Of a stretch of 64,000 nt of DNA, positions 6,426-15,780 are shown one piece after another (position 1 is the first letter of the stretch; the number at the start of each line of letters is the position of its first letter). This DNA comes from Streptococcus mitis 17/34. Lineage in GTDB: Bacteria > Bacillota > Bacilli > Lactobacillales > Streptococcaceae. Position numbers and translations under genes: made by a program. The DNA is taken from assembly GCA_000430305.1 (NCBI GenBank), contig ASZZ01000005.1:86103-150102 (forward strand), in the 5' to 3' direction. Below the pieces are notes generated by a model. The model saw only the letters and a list, made by a program, of their open reading frames with translations, made no database searches and was not told the origin of the DNA.

Positions 6426-9248
6426 ATGAATAAAAAAGATATTTTATTAAGCGCTGGCTTAACAACTATTCTTGTTGGGACTGGTGTTGCAAATACAACT
6501 GTCCAAGCAGAAGAGGTTGATTCTGGTCAACCCAAGCCTACGGTGAAGACGACTCCTGTTCATGTTACAGAACAAGACGTGAACACGGCAAAAGCTAATG
6601 TGAACAGCGCCCAAGCTGATGTCAACGCAAAACAAGGCACAGTCGACCAAGCAAAAGCTGACAAGGTAAAAGCTGATGACAAAATTGACTCAATCAATAA
6701 AGACATCGACACTGCTAATAACGCAAACAAAATTATCAATGCTCAAAACGATATTATCACTAGCAAAACAGCGGACAAGACAAACGCAACAAACGATTTG
6801 AATACCGCTAAAGATGCCGAACGTGATGCGCATACAGCACTAGACAATGCTAACACCGCAAAAACAGAGGCTGATAATGCCCGTGACACTAAGAAAGCTG
6901 ATGTGGATACGAAACAAGCAGACCTTGACGCAATCACAGACGCTAATGTACGTAAAAACATCACAAACACAACTAGCAAAATTTCAAACGTTGATAATGA
7001 TTTGAACGCTAAAGGTGCACAAATCACAGCTACAGACACTAAAATTGCTGCTAAACAAGGGGAAATCGATAACTATAGAGTTAAAGTTATTTCGACAGAT
7101 TTAAATCCTGATGAACGTAATCATACCGCTCATGATAATCTTGATGATTATGTACATAACCACGGTCCGTATCGCAATAAACAAATGGAACCGGTTAATT
7201 TCCAAGGTGTTGACATCAAAGAAATTGATGCAACTAAAGACATGATTGATTTCACAGAGGCTTTAGCGGATTATAAGAAAGAACCGTTTGACCGTGTTAC
7301 CAGAAGATTAAAAGAACGCCCAGCATATCGCTACAAGGTAGATAACAAAGGTATTTCAGATGCATTTGTAAAATTAATTAACCAACTACGTGTTAATAAC
7401 AACTTGAAGGGTGATATGGTGGTTGACGATGAGTACCTTGCATACGCACAAAAACGTGCTGATGAAATGCAGAAAACAGGCCTATTGTCACACCGTACAA
7501 GTTTAACCGACAAACCTGGCTATATTGAAAGAGTTCAACCAGGGGAAAACGTTGAAAACATCCTTGGTGGTGCATATGGTCAACTTATTGACCGTGATGG
7601 TGAATATTTAATGTTTGACCACATTGTAACTAACGAAACATTAGCCTACGAAATGTTGTTGGGTTGGTATGATGACTACAATAACGTGCGAGGTTTAGAT
7701 TATGGACACCGTAAAAACCTATTGACACCAACAGGTGGTAAAATGGGTGTTGCTCTATCTACAATCAATGGTGTAGAAAAAACAACTTATTTCGGTTCAT
7801 TCAATGCTAGCGCTTTCAAGGATTCAACTTATGAATGGGACGAAGAATACAACGAATTCTTTCAGTTAAACCGAAGTCAGAGTGAGAAGGATTATTGGAA
7901 CAATAACAATAACTTCAAACAAGATGACCCAATGAACCCAACATTATACGGCAAAAAGATGAAGTTTATCGCGGATACTCATTATGTGTTTGTTAAACGT
8001 CAAATCATCGATGACAGACCAAAAATGCAAGCCGAGTTAGATGCATTGAAAGAACAAAAAGCGACACAAGAGCGCGAACGTGATGCATTGGTTGCGAAGA
8101 AAGCTGATTTGACTCAAGAGTTGGATGCTTTGAACGCGCAATTGAATGATATTGCTACAGCACATACGAATGCGACAACAGCTCTAAATCAAGCAAAATC
8201 TGATTTAGCTACACTTACAGCGACCGCTCAAGACAAAGCAGATGCTGTTATTCAAAAACAAAAAGAGTTGGATAAAGCAACTGCTCGTGTAAACGATGTA
8301 ACTGCACGTATCAACACAATTCAAAGTGAAATTGATGCGGCAACAAGCAAACGTGATAATGCTATGCGTGTCCACGCGCAATTACCACAATTGCGTGCGA
8401 GTTTAACACAAGCAGAAGCTGATAGAACAAACGTGGAACAACGCATCACAGTTGCAGAGCAAGACTTAGCGGATGCCAAAGCTCGTTTGACACAAGCTCA
8501 AGCTGACCACAAATACAAATCAGATATCTTTTCAATCGATAAGATGCTAAATGTATATACGGATGGTAACCGTGTTATTTCAGCAACACCGAAAGTTGCC
8601 CCAACAGTAGATGAATTACCAGAATTGGATATCACAGCTGACATCCCTAGTGATTTGAATACAAAACAAAACCCTGACGGTATCGGAGCAACACCAAAAG
8701 TAGCTCCAACTGTAGATGAATTGCCAGAATTGGATATCACAGCTGACATTCCAAGTGATTTGAATACAAAACAAAATCCGGATGGTATTGGTGCAACACC
8801 AAAAATTGCACCAACAGCAGATGAATTGCCAGAGTTGGATCCAAGTGCTATCATTGACAAGCCGGCAGATAAACCAGCGGACAAGCCAGCGAATAAGCCA
8901 GCAGATAAACCAGTGGATAAGCCAGCGGATAAGCTAGCGAATAAGCCAGCGAATAAGCCAGCGGATAAGCCAGCGAATAAGCCAGCGGATAAGCCAGCGG
9001 ATAAGCCAGCGGATAAGCCAGCGGATAAACCAGCGGATAAGCCAGCAGATAAGCCAGCAGACAAGTCAGCAGATAAACCAGCAGATAAGTCAGCAGACAA
9101 GCCGGCAGATAAATCAGCAGAACAATATGCGTTACCAAGTACAGGAGAAAATCCTAGGGTAGCAAATTCAATTGTTACAGTTGGCTACGGATTGTTAGCA
9201 ATGATTGGCTTGGCAGGGTTCTTTACTAAGCGGAAAGAGACTAAGTAA
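6426..9248 (+). CDS. LPXTG surface protein, SEC10/PgrA surface-exclusion type with CAP domain
   Basis: 940 residues from the ATG at 6426, preceded by AAAGGAG; an upstream in-frame ATG at 6372 lacks a ribosome site and would disrupt the signal peptide. A signal peptide ends near residue 28 ('TTVQA'). Residues ~45-215 are an Ala/Asp/Lys coiled coil. Residues ~310-460 are a CAP/SCP domain ('LSHRTS', 'GENVENI', 'DYGHRKNLL'). A second coiled coil spans ~530-695. Then come 35-residue repeats (~720-805), a KPAD-type wall-spanning repeat (~811-897), and the sorting signal 'LPSTGE' with TM helix and basic tail. The order coiled coil-CAP-coiled coil matches enterococcal PrgA/Sec10, which blocks entry of related plasmids. 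On this IME it may exclude further copies; adhesion is an alternative. Confidence 0.8.
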   Translation: MNKKDILLSAGLTTILVGTGVANTTVQAEEVDSGQPKPTVKTTPVHVTEQDVNTAKANVNSAQADVNAKQGTVDQAKADKVKADDKIDSINKDIDTANNANKIINAQNDIITSKTADKTNATNDLNTAKDAERDAHTALDNANTAKTEADNARDTKKADVDTKQADLDAITDANVRKNITNTTSKISNVDNDLNAKGAQITATDTKIAAKQGEIDNYRVKVISTDLNPDERNHTAHDNLDDYVHNHGPYRNKQMEPVNFQGVDIKEIDATKDMIDFTEALADYKKEPFDRVTRRLKERPAYRYKVDNKGISDAFVKLINQLRVNNNLKGDMVVDDEYLAYAQKRADEMQKTGLLSHRTSLTDKPGYIERVQPGENVENILGGAYGQLIDRDGEYLMFDHIVTNETLAYEMLLGWYDDYNNVRGLDYGHRKNLLTPTGGKMGVALSTINGVEKTTYFGSFNASAFKDSTYEWDEEYNEFFQLNRSQSEKDYWNNNNNFKQDDPMNPTLYGKKMKFIADTHYVFVKRQIIDDRPKMQAELDALKEQKATQERERDALVAKKADLTQELDALNAQLNDIATAHTNATTALNQAKSDLATLTATAQDKADAVIQKQKELDKATARVNDVTARINTIQSEIDAATSKRDNAMRVHAQLPQLRASLTQAEADRTNVEQRITVAEQDLADAKARLTQAQADHKYKSDIFSIDKMLNVYTDGNRVISATPKVAPTVDELPELDITADIPSDLNTKQNPDGIGATPKVAPTVDELPELDITADIPSDLNTKQNPDGIGATPKIAPTADELPELDPSAIIDKPADKPADKPANKPADKPVDKPADKLANKPANKPADKPANKPADKPADKPADKPADKPADKPADKPADKSADKPADKSADKPADKSAEQYALPSTGENPRVANSIVTVGYGLLAMIGLAGFFTKRKETK
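8583..8840 (+). repeat. 105-bp (35-codon) tandem repeats in the surface protein
   Basis: Units start at 8583, 8688 and 8793; the third is truncated. Units 1 and 2 encode the same 35 residues although the DNA differs at many third codon positions. Confidence 0.85.
8857..9117 (+). repeat. 12-bp (KPAD) tandem repeat array
   Basis: About twenty copies of a four-codon unit encoding Lys-Pro-Ala-Asp with variants (KPAN, KPVD, KLAN, KSAD). It spans the cell wall in LPXTG proteins and is prone to length change by slippage. Confidence 0.9.
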
Positions 9249-9303
9249 TTATATAGAACTATCTAGTGTCATGCTGGATAGTTTATTTTAAAAAGGAGAA
9301 GTA

Positions 9304-9903
9304 ATGGCAGTAGAAGATAAGATTAAAAATCTATTAGATATGTTAGACGGTTATGGTTACCAGTATAAGTTATTTGACGATAAAGTTGTTGTTGAGAATC
9401 ATTCATCGGATATAATACGAGCAGTAGAGATATTGGAAGAATTTTCTAAATATAATTTGATTCCAATGTACCGAACCACTTCGTTTAAAAACGTACCGAA
9501 ATTAGTTTATTATTCCTTTATGACAAAACTAGAAGAGATTTATAAAGAAGAAGCAAATAGAATAGGGATAGAATTTAAAGATTTCTATTTAAAGGAAAGA
9601 TACAAATTAAAGGAATATCCTGAGTATATGCATGCTAGTTTTTCTGATTATGGAACATTTATAATAGATTACTATGATACAGAAAGCTTAGTTATTAAAG
9701 GTTGGCCAGAGAATTCTGCGGTGAGTTTGGCTAGTAATGATAGAATAAAACAATATATAAATAAAGACACTTTTACCATAGATTTTAATCGTGTGAAAAA
9801 TGTGGATAATCAAGCTAATCTGATGTATGGTTATTTAGAGATGATTGATGAAGAGCCTGAATTTTTAGAAGAACTAATTAGAAATCATAGCTCTAGTTTT
9901 TAA
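9304..9903 (+). CDS. Hypothetical protein, 199 aa, IME cargo
   Basis: Starts 55 bases after the surface protein gene with an AAAAGGAG box. The protein is soluble, acidic and rich in Tyr, Glu and Lys, with no signal peptide or TM helix. A predicted helical N-terminus ('DKIKNLLDMLDGYGYQYK') precedes beta-rich segments ('GTFIIDYYDTESLVIKGW') and an acidic C-terminal helix. Codon use is AT-rich compared with the core genes. I do not recognise the family. Its placement with the next gene at the end of the element suggests cargo such as a defence, immunity or regulatory function, but nothing in the sequence shows which. Confidence 0.75.
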   Translation: MAVEDKIKNLLDMLDGYGYQYKLFDDKVVVENHSSDIIRAVEILEEFSKYNLIPMYRTTSFKNVPKLVYYSFMTKLEEIYKEEANRIGIEFKDFYLKERYKLKEYPEYMHASFSDYGTFIIDYYDTESLVIKGWPENSAVSLASNDRIKQYINKDTFTIDFNRVKNVDNQANLMYGYLEMIDEEPEFLEELIRNHSSSF

Positions 9904-9936
9904 GTAGGTTTGTTGAGTACACACACGAGGTATTAA

Positions 9937-10323
9937 ATGAGAAATATAAATTATTCAGCATTTTTAAGTGCTAAAGATGCTCTAACTTTTGAAGAATGTC
10001 AAAACATTCATCAGACAATTCTAAACAATATTGGTAACGATGAGGAAATTTTAAAAGTATGGTCTGAGTTTTTGCAAGCTAGTATAAGCTATGCTCATAT
10101 TCGTAGCCAGTGGTTGCTATGGGAACGTGAAGAGCGTCAACAAAAAGATGAAGGTAGAACAGCAAAGCATGAGCGAGTAATATATTGTCTAAAGCTTCTT
10201 AGTCGTTATCTAGGGCAAGAAGGTGTGGACGTTTCATGGTTTGATGCTATAGAGGATAACAGGAAGCAAATAGGAGATTTTGCTTGTTATATAGCTTATA
10301 TCTACTCTATAAATGCTAGATAG
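9937..10323 (+). CDS. Hypothetical protein, 128 aa, IME cargo
   Basis: Begins 33 bases after the preceding gene and is likely in the same transcript; the start has a moderate GAGG box. The product is mostly helical ('FEECQNIHQTILNNI', 'EEILKVWSEFLQASISYAHIRSQWLLWERE'), charged and cytoplasmic, without recognised motifs. It ends at a good terminator. I cannot assign a function. Confidence 0.7.
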   Translation: MRNINYSAFLSAKDALTFEECQNIHQTILNNIGNDEEILKVWSEFLQASISYAHIRSQWLLWEREERQQKDEGRTAKHERVIYCLKLLSRYLGQEGVDVSWFDAIEDNRKQIGDFACYIAYIYSINAR

Positions 10324-10353
10324 AAAATGCAGGCTGATTAATGCCTGCATTTT
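10324..10353 (+). terminator. Terminator of the IME rightward block
   Basis: An 11-bp stem (AAAATGCAGGC / GCCTGCATTTT) with an eight-base loop directly follows the last cargo gene. Confidence 0.8.
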
Positions 10354-10421
10354 GGACTTCAATTATTCATTCAAAAGATTTTACTATTTTCATGAATAAA
10401 TTGAAGTGAAAGAATAAAAAA

Positions 10422-10454
10422 AGAAGAGCTACTCATCTGTGAAGTAGCTCTTCT
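10422..10454 (-). terminator. Leftward terminator supplied by the IME for rpmFG
   Basis: A 12-bp stem (AGAAGAGCTACT / AGTAGCTCTTCT) with a 9-base loop. Read leftward it ends in seven T's. It lies inside the element, about 150 bases beyond the rpmG stop, and replaces the displaced native terminator at 599-622. Confidence 0.75.
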
Positions 10455-10485
10455 CTTATATCCGTAATCTCTTTTTATTTATCTG

Positions 10486-10509
10486 AAAATGTAGAGAAAA
10501 ATGTAGAGA
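10486..10509. repeat. Integrase arm-type direct repeats, right end
   Basis: Two tandem copies of AAAATGTAGAGA, matching the pair at 733-757 in the same orientation. Confidence 0.6.
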
Positions 10510-10603
10510 TTCGGCTGATTTGTATTGCAATACATTGAAATTTGAAATCTCAAGAATCGCTTAAAATCAGGGATTCTCACGCCTGCTGACGTGTAGTGAA
10601 TCT

Positions 10604-10620
10604 CTATTTAACCTCTGTAA
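10604..10620. other. attR: 3' end of intact rpmG
   Basis: It shares TTAACYTCTGTAA with attL at 652-664. The crossover leaves rpmG with a complete reading frame ending in TAG, where the displaced copy ends in TAA. Confidence 0.75.
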
Positions 10621-10753
10621 ACACAACGTGTTTGCGAAGTTTTGGTGAGTATTTCTTCAATTGAAGACGGTCTGGAGTGTTACGTTTGTTTTTAGAAGTA
10701 AGGTACAAGCGTTCACCAGATTCTTTGTGTTCAAGTGTAATATTTACGCGCAT
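10604..10753 (-). CDS. rpmG: 50S ribosomal protein L33
   Basis: 49 residues, beginning [20 protein letters not shown] and ending KHVVFTEVK, the full length of bacterial L33. It lacks the Cys pairs of the zinc-binding form, so it is the C-minus type. It lies 15 bases after rpmF in the usual rpmF-rpmG pair. Its last codons form attR of the mobile element, which leaves the protein intact and changes only synonymous bases and the stop codon. The 3' end of rpmG is a known insertion site for streptococcal integrative elements. Confidence 0.95.
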
Positions 10754-10768
10754 GGTATCTCCCTTCTA

Positions 10769-10951
10769 TTATTCAGCTGATGCAGCTTTAGCGATTTTAC
10801 GTCCTTTGTAGTATCCTTTAAGTGATACACGGTGAGAACGTGAGTAATCTCCAGTAGTTTCGTCAAAGTTTACAGATGGAGCTGTTACTTTGTAGTGTGT
10901 ACGACGTTTGTTTTTCTTCGCTTTTGAAGTGCGACGTGCAGGTACTGCCAT
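10769..10951 (-). CDS. rpmF: 50S ribosomal protein L32
   Basis: 60 residues with the L32 opening [20 protein letters not shown] and a basic, Gly/Tyr-containing C-terminus. The Cys residues of zinc-binding L32 are absent, consistent with the C-minus L33 beside it. It is the first gene of the rpmF-rpmG unit, with a GGAG box before the start. It is a structural component of the large ribosomal subunit near the exit tunnel. Confidence 0.95.
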
Positions 10952-11101
10952 TTTGATTTCTCCTTTAGGTATTTATATTCGATTCAATCTACTGATTTTC
11001 ATCAACCATACTAGGATAACACATTTTTTTGTAAAGTAAAGTTACTTGACAAAAAAAGATGAAAAAATTCTCCTGTCCGACCTAGCAGACAGGAGAAGGT
11101 G

Positions 11102-11302
11102 TTAAATATCAATCTCAAATGGTTCGTCAATGGTTTCTGATACGTATTTTCCGTCTTTCTTCCGTTGTTTGACACATTCTGTGAGGAGATATTCGATTTG
11201 CCCATTGACTGAACGAAAGTCGTCTTCTGCCCATGATGCGAGTGCAGCGTATAACTTTGTTGAGAGTCTAAGGGGGATCTGCTTTTTTTTAGCTTCAGCC
11301 AT
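11102..11302 (-). CDS. Ribbon-helix-helix (Arc-like) small protein
   Basis: 66 residues. The first 45 form an Arc/MetJ-type ribbon-helix-helix: strand '[19 protein letters not shown]' followed by helix '[19 protein letters not shown]'. The C-terminal tail is acidic. It starts 2 bases after the SPFH gene stop, so the two genes are cotranscribed. It likely dimerises and binds DNA, perhaps as an autoregulator. No toxin-like partner is adjacent apart from the SPFH gene. Confidence 0.75.
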   Translation of the reverse strand: MAEAKKKQIPLRLSTKLYAALASWAEDDFRSVNGQIEYLLTECVKQRKKDGKYVSETIDEPFEIDI

Positions 11303-11304
11303 CT

Positions 11305-12312
11305 TTAGTAAAGACTTCCTGTGTTGACAATTGGTTGTGCATCATGATTGCCACAGAGGACGACTAGGAGATTTGAAACCATAGCAGCTTTTCGTTCTTC
11401 ATCAAGCTCTACCAATTCCCCTTCATTGAGACGTTCCAGGGCCATTTCAACCATACCCACAGCGCCATCGACAATCATCTTACGGGCATCAATAATGGCT
11501 GATGCTTGTTGACGTTGAAGCATAACAGCAGCAATTTCTGGAGCGTAAGCTAGGTAAGTAATACGTGCTTCAAGGATTTCCAAGCCAGCATCCTCAACAC
11601 GACTTTGGATTTCTTCACGAATACGGTTAGCCACAATTTCGCTAGAGCCACGGAGACTACCTTCATCTGCTTGGCCGTCACCCGTAGTATCCACGTTAGG
11701 AGACACATCGTAAGGATAGATGCGGACAATATTACGGAGGGCGCTATCACATTGCAATGAAAGATATTCTTTGTAGTTGTCAACGTTGAAAACTGCCTTA
11801 GCAGTATCGACTACACGCCAAGTAACGGCAATTCCTATTTCTACAGGATTTCCTAGACAATCATTGATTTTTTGGCGAGAATTGCTCAAGGTCATGATCT
11901 TGAGGGAAATCTGTTTCTTGCCAATTTCAATATTTACATCATTGCCATTTGATGATTTCATCCCTGAAAAAGGAGATTTCGTGCTAACGTCACCACTTTG
12001 TCCAAGTCGAGTGTGGTTTGCAGGGTTAACTGCTACGCTGAAGGGATTGACAAAGTAAAAACCAGGTTCTTTGATGGTACCTGTATAGTTACCAAAGAGT
12101 GTCAGAACCAGAGCTTCCTGAGGTTTGACAACTTTTAAACCAGCATGAGCTAGGCCTGCAATTAAGATTAATAAAAGTCCGATAATAATTCCAAAAATGT
12201 TTTCCGAACCAGCACCCATTATAAGTATAAAGACACCAAGTACGAGTGTCAACTCAATGAGAATCAATGCGAATACACCATTTGGTTTTGAATTGATGAG
12301 TTTTTCAGTCAT
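11305..12312 (-). CDS. SPFH/Band-7 domain membrane protein
   Basis: 335 residues, with AGGAGGT eight bases before the start. Two N-terminal hydrophobic helices (residues ~15-62) are followed by '[21 protein letters not shown]', the entry to a Band-7/SPFH domain, and a helical C-terminus with '[22 protein letters not shown]'. SPFH proteins form membrane scaffolds linked to proteases or membrane organisation; the exact role of this one is unknown. It shares a transcript with the small RHH gene. Confidence 0.85.
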   Translation of the reverse strand: MTEKLINSKPNGVFALILIELTLVLGVFILIMGAGSENIFGIIIGLLLILIAGLAHAGLKVVKPQEALVLTLFGNYTGTIKEPGFYFVNPFSVAVNPANHTRLGQSGDVSTKSPFSGMKSSNGNDVNIEIGKKQISLKIMTLSNSRQKINDCLGNPVEIGIAVTWRVVDTAKAVFNVDNYKEYLSLQCDSALRNIVRIYPYDVSPNVDTTGDGQADEGSLRGSSEIVANRIREEIQSRVEDAGLEILEARITYLAYAPEIAAVMLQRQQASAIIDARKMIVDGAVGMVEMALERLNEGELVELDEERKAAMVSNLLVVLCGNHDAQPIVNTGSLY

Positions 12313-12496
12313 AAGAATGACCTCCTGTTTTATGATATCTAAATGATATCACTTTGATTTATAAAGTCAAGAAATAAATGTAACATTTTTAAAGAAAATA
12401 TTGCTGTATAGAATTTTCTGAAAATTCAAGAATTTTCTTCTGTTCATTGCTTTTAAAATGTGCTATAATAGTAAAAACTGAAATGGGAGGGATAAG

Positions 12497-14200
12497 ATGA
12501 CTGAATTAGATAAACGTCACCGCAGTAGCATTTATGACAGCATGGTTAAATCGCCAAACCGTGCTATGCTTCGTGCGACTGGTATGACAGATAAGGACTT
12601 TGAAACACCGATTGTGGGAGTGATTTCGACTTGGGCAGAAAATACGCCATGTAACATCCACTTGCATGATTTTGGGAAATTGGCTAAAGAGGGTGTCAAA
12701 TCGGCAGGTGCTTGGCCTGTGCAGTTTGGGACTATCACTGTAGCGGACGGGATTGCCATGGGAACGCCTGGTATGCGTTTCTCTTTGACATCTCGTGATA
12801 TCATCGCGGACTCCATCGAGGCGGCTATGGGTGGTCACAACGTGGATGCCTTCGTTGCTATCGGTGGCTGTGACAAAAATATGCCTGGTTCTATGATTGC
12901 CATTGCCAATATGGATATCCCAGCTATTTTCGCCTATGGTGGTACTATTGCACCGGGAAATCTTGATGGTAAAGACATTGACTTGGTTTCTGTCTTTGAG
13001 GGTATCGGAAAATGGAACCACGGTGACATGACAGCTGAGGACGTGAAACGTCTCGAATGTAATGCCTGTCCTGGCCCTGGTGGTTGTGGTGGTATGTATA
13101 CAGCTAATACCATGGCGACTGCTATCGAAGTTCTCGGTATGAGTTTGCCAGGATCTTCATCTCACCCAGCTGAATCAGCTGATAAGAAAGAAGATATCGA
13201 AGCAGCAGGACGTGCTGTTGTTAAGATGCTGGAACTTGGTCTCAAACCATCAGATATCTTGACTCGTGAAGCCTTTGAAGATGCCATCACTGTAACCATG
13301 GCTCTTGGTGGTTCTACAAATGCTACTCTTCACTTGCTTGCCATTGCCCATGCGGCTAATGTTGACTTGTCACTTGAGGACTTCAATACGATTCAAGAAC
13401 GTGTGCCTCACTTGGCCGACTTGAAACCTTCTGGTCAGTATGTCTTCCAAGATCTCTACGAAGTCGGTGGTGTGCCTGCGGTTATGAAATATCTCTTGGC
13501 AAATGGCTTCCTTCATGGAGATCGCATCACATGTACTGGTAAGACAGTTGCTGAAAACTTGGCTGACTTTGCAGACCTTACACCAGGTCAAAAAGTCATC
13601 ATGCCACTTGAAAATCCGAAACGTGCAGATGGTCCGCTTATCATCTTGAACGGGAACCTTGCTCCTGACGGTGCGGTTGCCAAGGTATCAGGTGTTAAAG
13701 TGCGTCGTCACGTTGGACCAGCTAAGGTATTTGACTCAGAAGAAGATGCTATTCAGGCTGTTCTGACAGATGAAATCGTTGATGGCGATGTAGTCGTTGT
13801 TCGTTTCGTTGGACCTAAGGGTGGTCCTGGTATGCCTGAGATGCTGTCACTTTCTTCAATGATCGTTGGTAAAGGTCAAGGAGACAAGGTTGCCCTCTTG
13901 ACGGACGGACGCTTCTCTGGTGGTACTTATGGTTTGGTTGTTGGACATATCGCTCCTGAAGCTCAGGATGGTGGACCGATTGCTTACCTTCGTACAGGCG
14001 ATATCGTTACGGTTGACCAAGATACTAAAGAAATTTCCATGGCCGTATCGGAAGAAGAACTTGAAAAACGTAAGGCAGAAACAACCTTACCACCACTTTA
14101 CAGCCGTGGTGTTCTTGGTAAATATGCCCATATCGTATCATCTGCTTCTCGTGGAGCCGTGACAGACTTCTGGAATATGGACAAGTCAGGTAAAAAATAA
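12497..14200 (+). CDS. ilvD: Dihydroxy-acid dehydratase
   Basis: 567 residues, the full family length. IlvD removes water from 2,3-dihydroxy-isovalerate and -3-methylvalerate in valine and isoleucine synthesis. Iron-sulphur ligands appear in '[10 protein letters not shown]' and '[19 protein letters not shown]', and the C-terminal '[20 protein letters not shown]' is characteristic. GGGAGGG precedes the start. The promoter has an extended -10 (TGCTATAAT at 12461-12469). It is a single gene with its own terminator, away from other ilv genes. Confidence 0.97.
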   Translation: MTELDKRHRSSIYDSMVKSPNRAMLRATGMTDKDFETPIVGVISTWAENTPCNIHLHDFGKLAKEGVKSAGAWPVQFGTITVADGIAMGTPGMRFSLTSRDIIADSIEAAMGGHNVDAFVAIGGCDKNMPGSMIAIANMDIPAIFAYGGTIAPGNLDGKDIDLVSVFEGIGKWNHGDMTAEDVKRLECNACPGPGGCGGMYTANTMATAIEVLGMSLPGSSSHPAESADKKEDIEAAGRAVVKMLELGLKPSDILTREAFEDAITVTMALGGSTNATLHLLAIAHAANVDLSLEDFNTIQERVPHLADLKPSGQYVFQDLYEVGGVPAVMKYLLANGFLHGDRITCTGKTVAENLADFADLTPGQKVIMPLENPKRADGPLIILNGNLAPDGAVAKVSGVKVRRHVGPAKVFDSEEDAIQAVLTDEIVDGDVVVVRFVGPKGGPGMPEMLSLSSMIVGKGQGDKVALLTDGRFSGGTYGLVVGHIAPEAQDGGPIAYLRTGDIVTVDQDTKEISMAVSEEELEKRKAETTLPPLYSRGVLGKYAHIVSSASRGAVTDFWNMDKSGKK

Positions 14201-14205
14201 ACTCA

Positions 14206-14237
14206 AAAAGCAAGCCGATTTCGGCTTGCTTCTTTTT
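14206..14237 (+). terminator. ilvD terminator
   Basis: Stem AAGCAAGCCGA / TCGGCTTGCTT with a minimal loop, followed by CTTTTT. Confidence 0.85.
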
Positions 14238-14262
14238 ATCTTCAAAAGTGATTTGCCTGCTT

Positions 14263-14375
14263 ATACTCAATAAAAATCAAAGAGCAAATTAGAAAGCTAG
14301 GCGCAGGTTGCTCAAAGCACAGCTTTGAGGTTGGAGATAAAGCTGACGTGGTTTGAAGAGATTTTTGAAGAGTAT
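14263..14375. repeat. BOX-type repeat element (boxA-boxC form)
   Basis: About 113 bases beginning ATACTCAATAAAAATCAAAG and ending GAAGAGTAT, with internal CTTTGAGGTTG and GACGTGGTTTGAAGAGAT. This matches the boxC and boxA parts of pneumococcal BOX elements with boxB missing. Its end touches the stop codon of the MIP18-like gene. Confidence 0.85.
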
Positions 14376-14716
14376 TAACGGGGTGGCAGTCCAAGGGCAA
14401 TGCGGCCGTAGCGACTGATTCGTGTAATCTTCCAAGCAGGCGACCAGGTAACTTCAACCTTTACATCTTCGATCCCCTCGATTTGTTTGAGACCTGCGAC
14501 GATTTCGATAGGCAAACTTTCGGCGCAATCGCAGGCGGTGTCAGTGAAGGTCATGACAATCTTGCAGAGACCCGTTTCGTCCAGATTGATTTCATAAATC
14601 AATCCTAGATTGTAAACATCCAATTCCACATCTGTATCAAAAACCTTCTCTAGTTTTTCAATAATTTGGTCTTGCAAGGCCAAAGCGCGGTCATTGATTT
14701 TGATATCCTCTCTCAT
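14375..14716 (-). CDS. MIP18/DUF59-family metal-sulphur cluster assembly factor
   Basis: 113 residues with the family core: 'KVFDTDVELDVYNLGLIYEINL', 'KIVMTFTDTACDCAESLPIEIVAGL' and 'VTWSPAWKITRISRYGRIALGLPP'. The Cys pair in 'TACDCAES' lies where SufT/PaaD-like proteins carry a conserved Cys. Such proteins help mature iron-sulphur proteins; IlvD next door, transcribed convergently, is one such client, but the link is only positional. Its stop codon abuts the BOX element. Confidence 0.85.
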   Translation of the reverse strand: MREDIKINDRALALQDQIIEKLEKVFDTDVELDVYNLGLIYEINLDETGLCKIVMTFTDTACDCAESLPIEIVAGLKQIEGIEDVKVEVTWSPAWKITRISRYGRIALGLPPR

Positions 14717-14839
14717 AGCAGTCCCTCCACCTGATAAATATCCTCTATTTTCTCATAATTCTGACAATTTGGCAAGTTTTTGATGAATTTTCTGAAAAAT
14801 ATGATAAAATGAAGAAAATACTCAATCAAGGGGAAGTCT

Positions 14840-15691
14840 ATGGAGCAGATTGGAAAAGTCTTTAGACAATTACGAGAGTCAAGAAATATCTCGCTGAGAC
14901 AGGCGACTGGGGGACAATTTTCGCCGTCTATGTTGTCCCGATTTGAAACTGGTCAAAGTGAGCTTTCGGTGGAAAAGTTTCTATTTGCACTAGAAAATAT
15001 ATCTGCCAGTGTGGAGGAAATTCTCTTTCTGGCAAGAGGTTTTCAGTATGATACTGATTCTGAGTTGAGAAAAGAAATCCTAGATGTCTTGGACTTAAAG
15101 AATATAGCACCTCTTGAAGACCTGTATCGCCAGGAGTATCAAAAGCATGCCCATTCTCAAAACAAACAGAAACATATTCTAAATGCCATTATTATCAAGT
15201 CTTATATGAAGAGCATGGATGAAACGGTTGAGTTAACGGCAGAGGAAGCGAAAGTCCTTCATGACTACTTGTTTTCTACTGAGATTTGGGGAATCTATGA
15301 ACTCAATTTGTTCTCAGTCAGTTCTCCGTTCTTGTCTGTTTCTCTTTTTACTAGATATGTACGAGAAATGGTCCGCAAATCCGATTTTCTAATGGAAATG
15401 TCTGGAAACCGAAACCTTTTTCATACTATGCTATTGAATGGTTTTTTAGCTAGTATTGAGTGTGAAGAATTTACCAATGCCTCTTATTTTAAACGTGTCA
15501 TCAAAGAGCATTTCTACAAGGAAAATGAGACCTATTTCCGAATTGTCTATTTGTGGGCGGAAGGTCTCCTTGATAGCAAGCAAGGTAGAGTCAAGGAAGG
15601 TCAGAAAAAGATGGAAGATGCTGTCCGTATTTTTGAGATGCTTGGCTGTAACAAATCTGCTGAATACTACAGAAATACAACCGATTGTTGA
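14840..15691 (+). CDS. Rgg/GadR/MutR-family transcriptional regulator
   Basis: 283 residues. The N-terminal HTH ('KVFRQLRESRNISLRQATGGQFSPSMLSRFETGQSELSV' split over residues 6-45) and a helical repeat C-terminal domain are typical of Rgg regulators, many of which sense short hydrophobic peptides. I found no obvious peptide-pheromone ORF on either side. The following MFS permease gene, on the same strand after a terminator and its own promoter, is the likeliest target. GGGGAAG precedes the start. Confidence 0.9.
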   Translation: MEQIGKVFRQLRESRNISLRQATGGQFSPSMLSRFETGQSELSVEKFLFALENISASVEEILFLARGFQYDTDSELRKEILDVLDLKNIAPLEDLYRQEYQKHAHSQNKQKHILNAIIIKSYMKSMDETVELTAEEAKVLHDYLFSTEIWGIYELNLFSVSSPFLSVSLFTRYVREMVRKSDFLMEMSGNRNLFHTMLLNGFLASIECEEFTNASYFKRVIKEHFYKENETYFRIVYLWAEGLLDSKQGRVKEGQKKMEDAVRIFEMLGCNKSAEYYRNTTDC

Positions 15692-15727
15692 ATATCTGCA
15701 AACTAAGAAAATAATTTGAAATTTTAA

Positions 15728-15780
15728 GCGATAGAACTCTGTATCTCTCTCAGGTCATTACAAAAGTTCTATCGTTTTTT
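15728..15780 (+). terminator. Terminator after rgg
   Basis: Arms GCGATAGAACT and AGTTCTATCG followed by seven T's. Confidence 0.75.

Noticed and set aside
8498-9138. Long reverse-strand open frames (up to 200 codons) opposite the surface protein repeats
   Set aside because: They mirror the codon-biased KPAD repeat and the 35-codon repeats; the products are monotonous Leu/Ser/Gly/Ala strings with no ribosome site.
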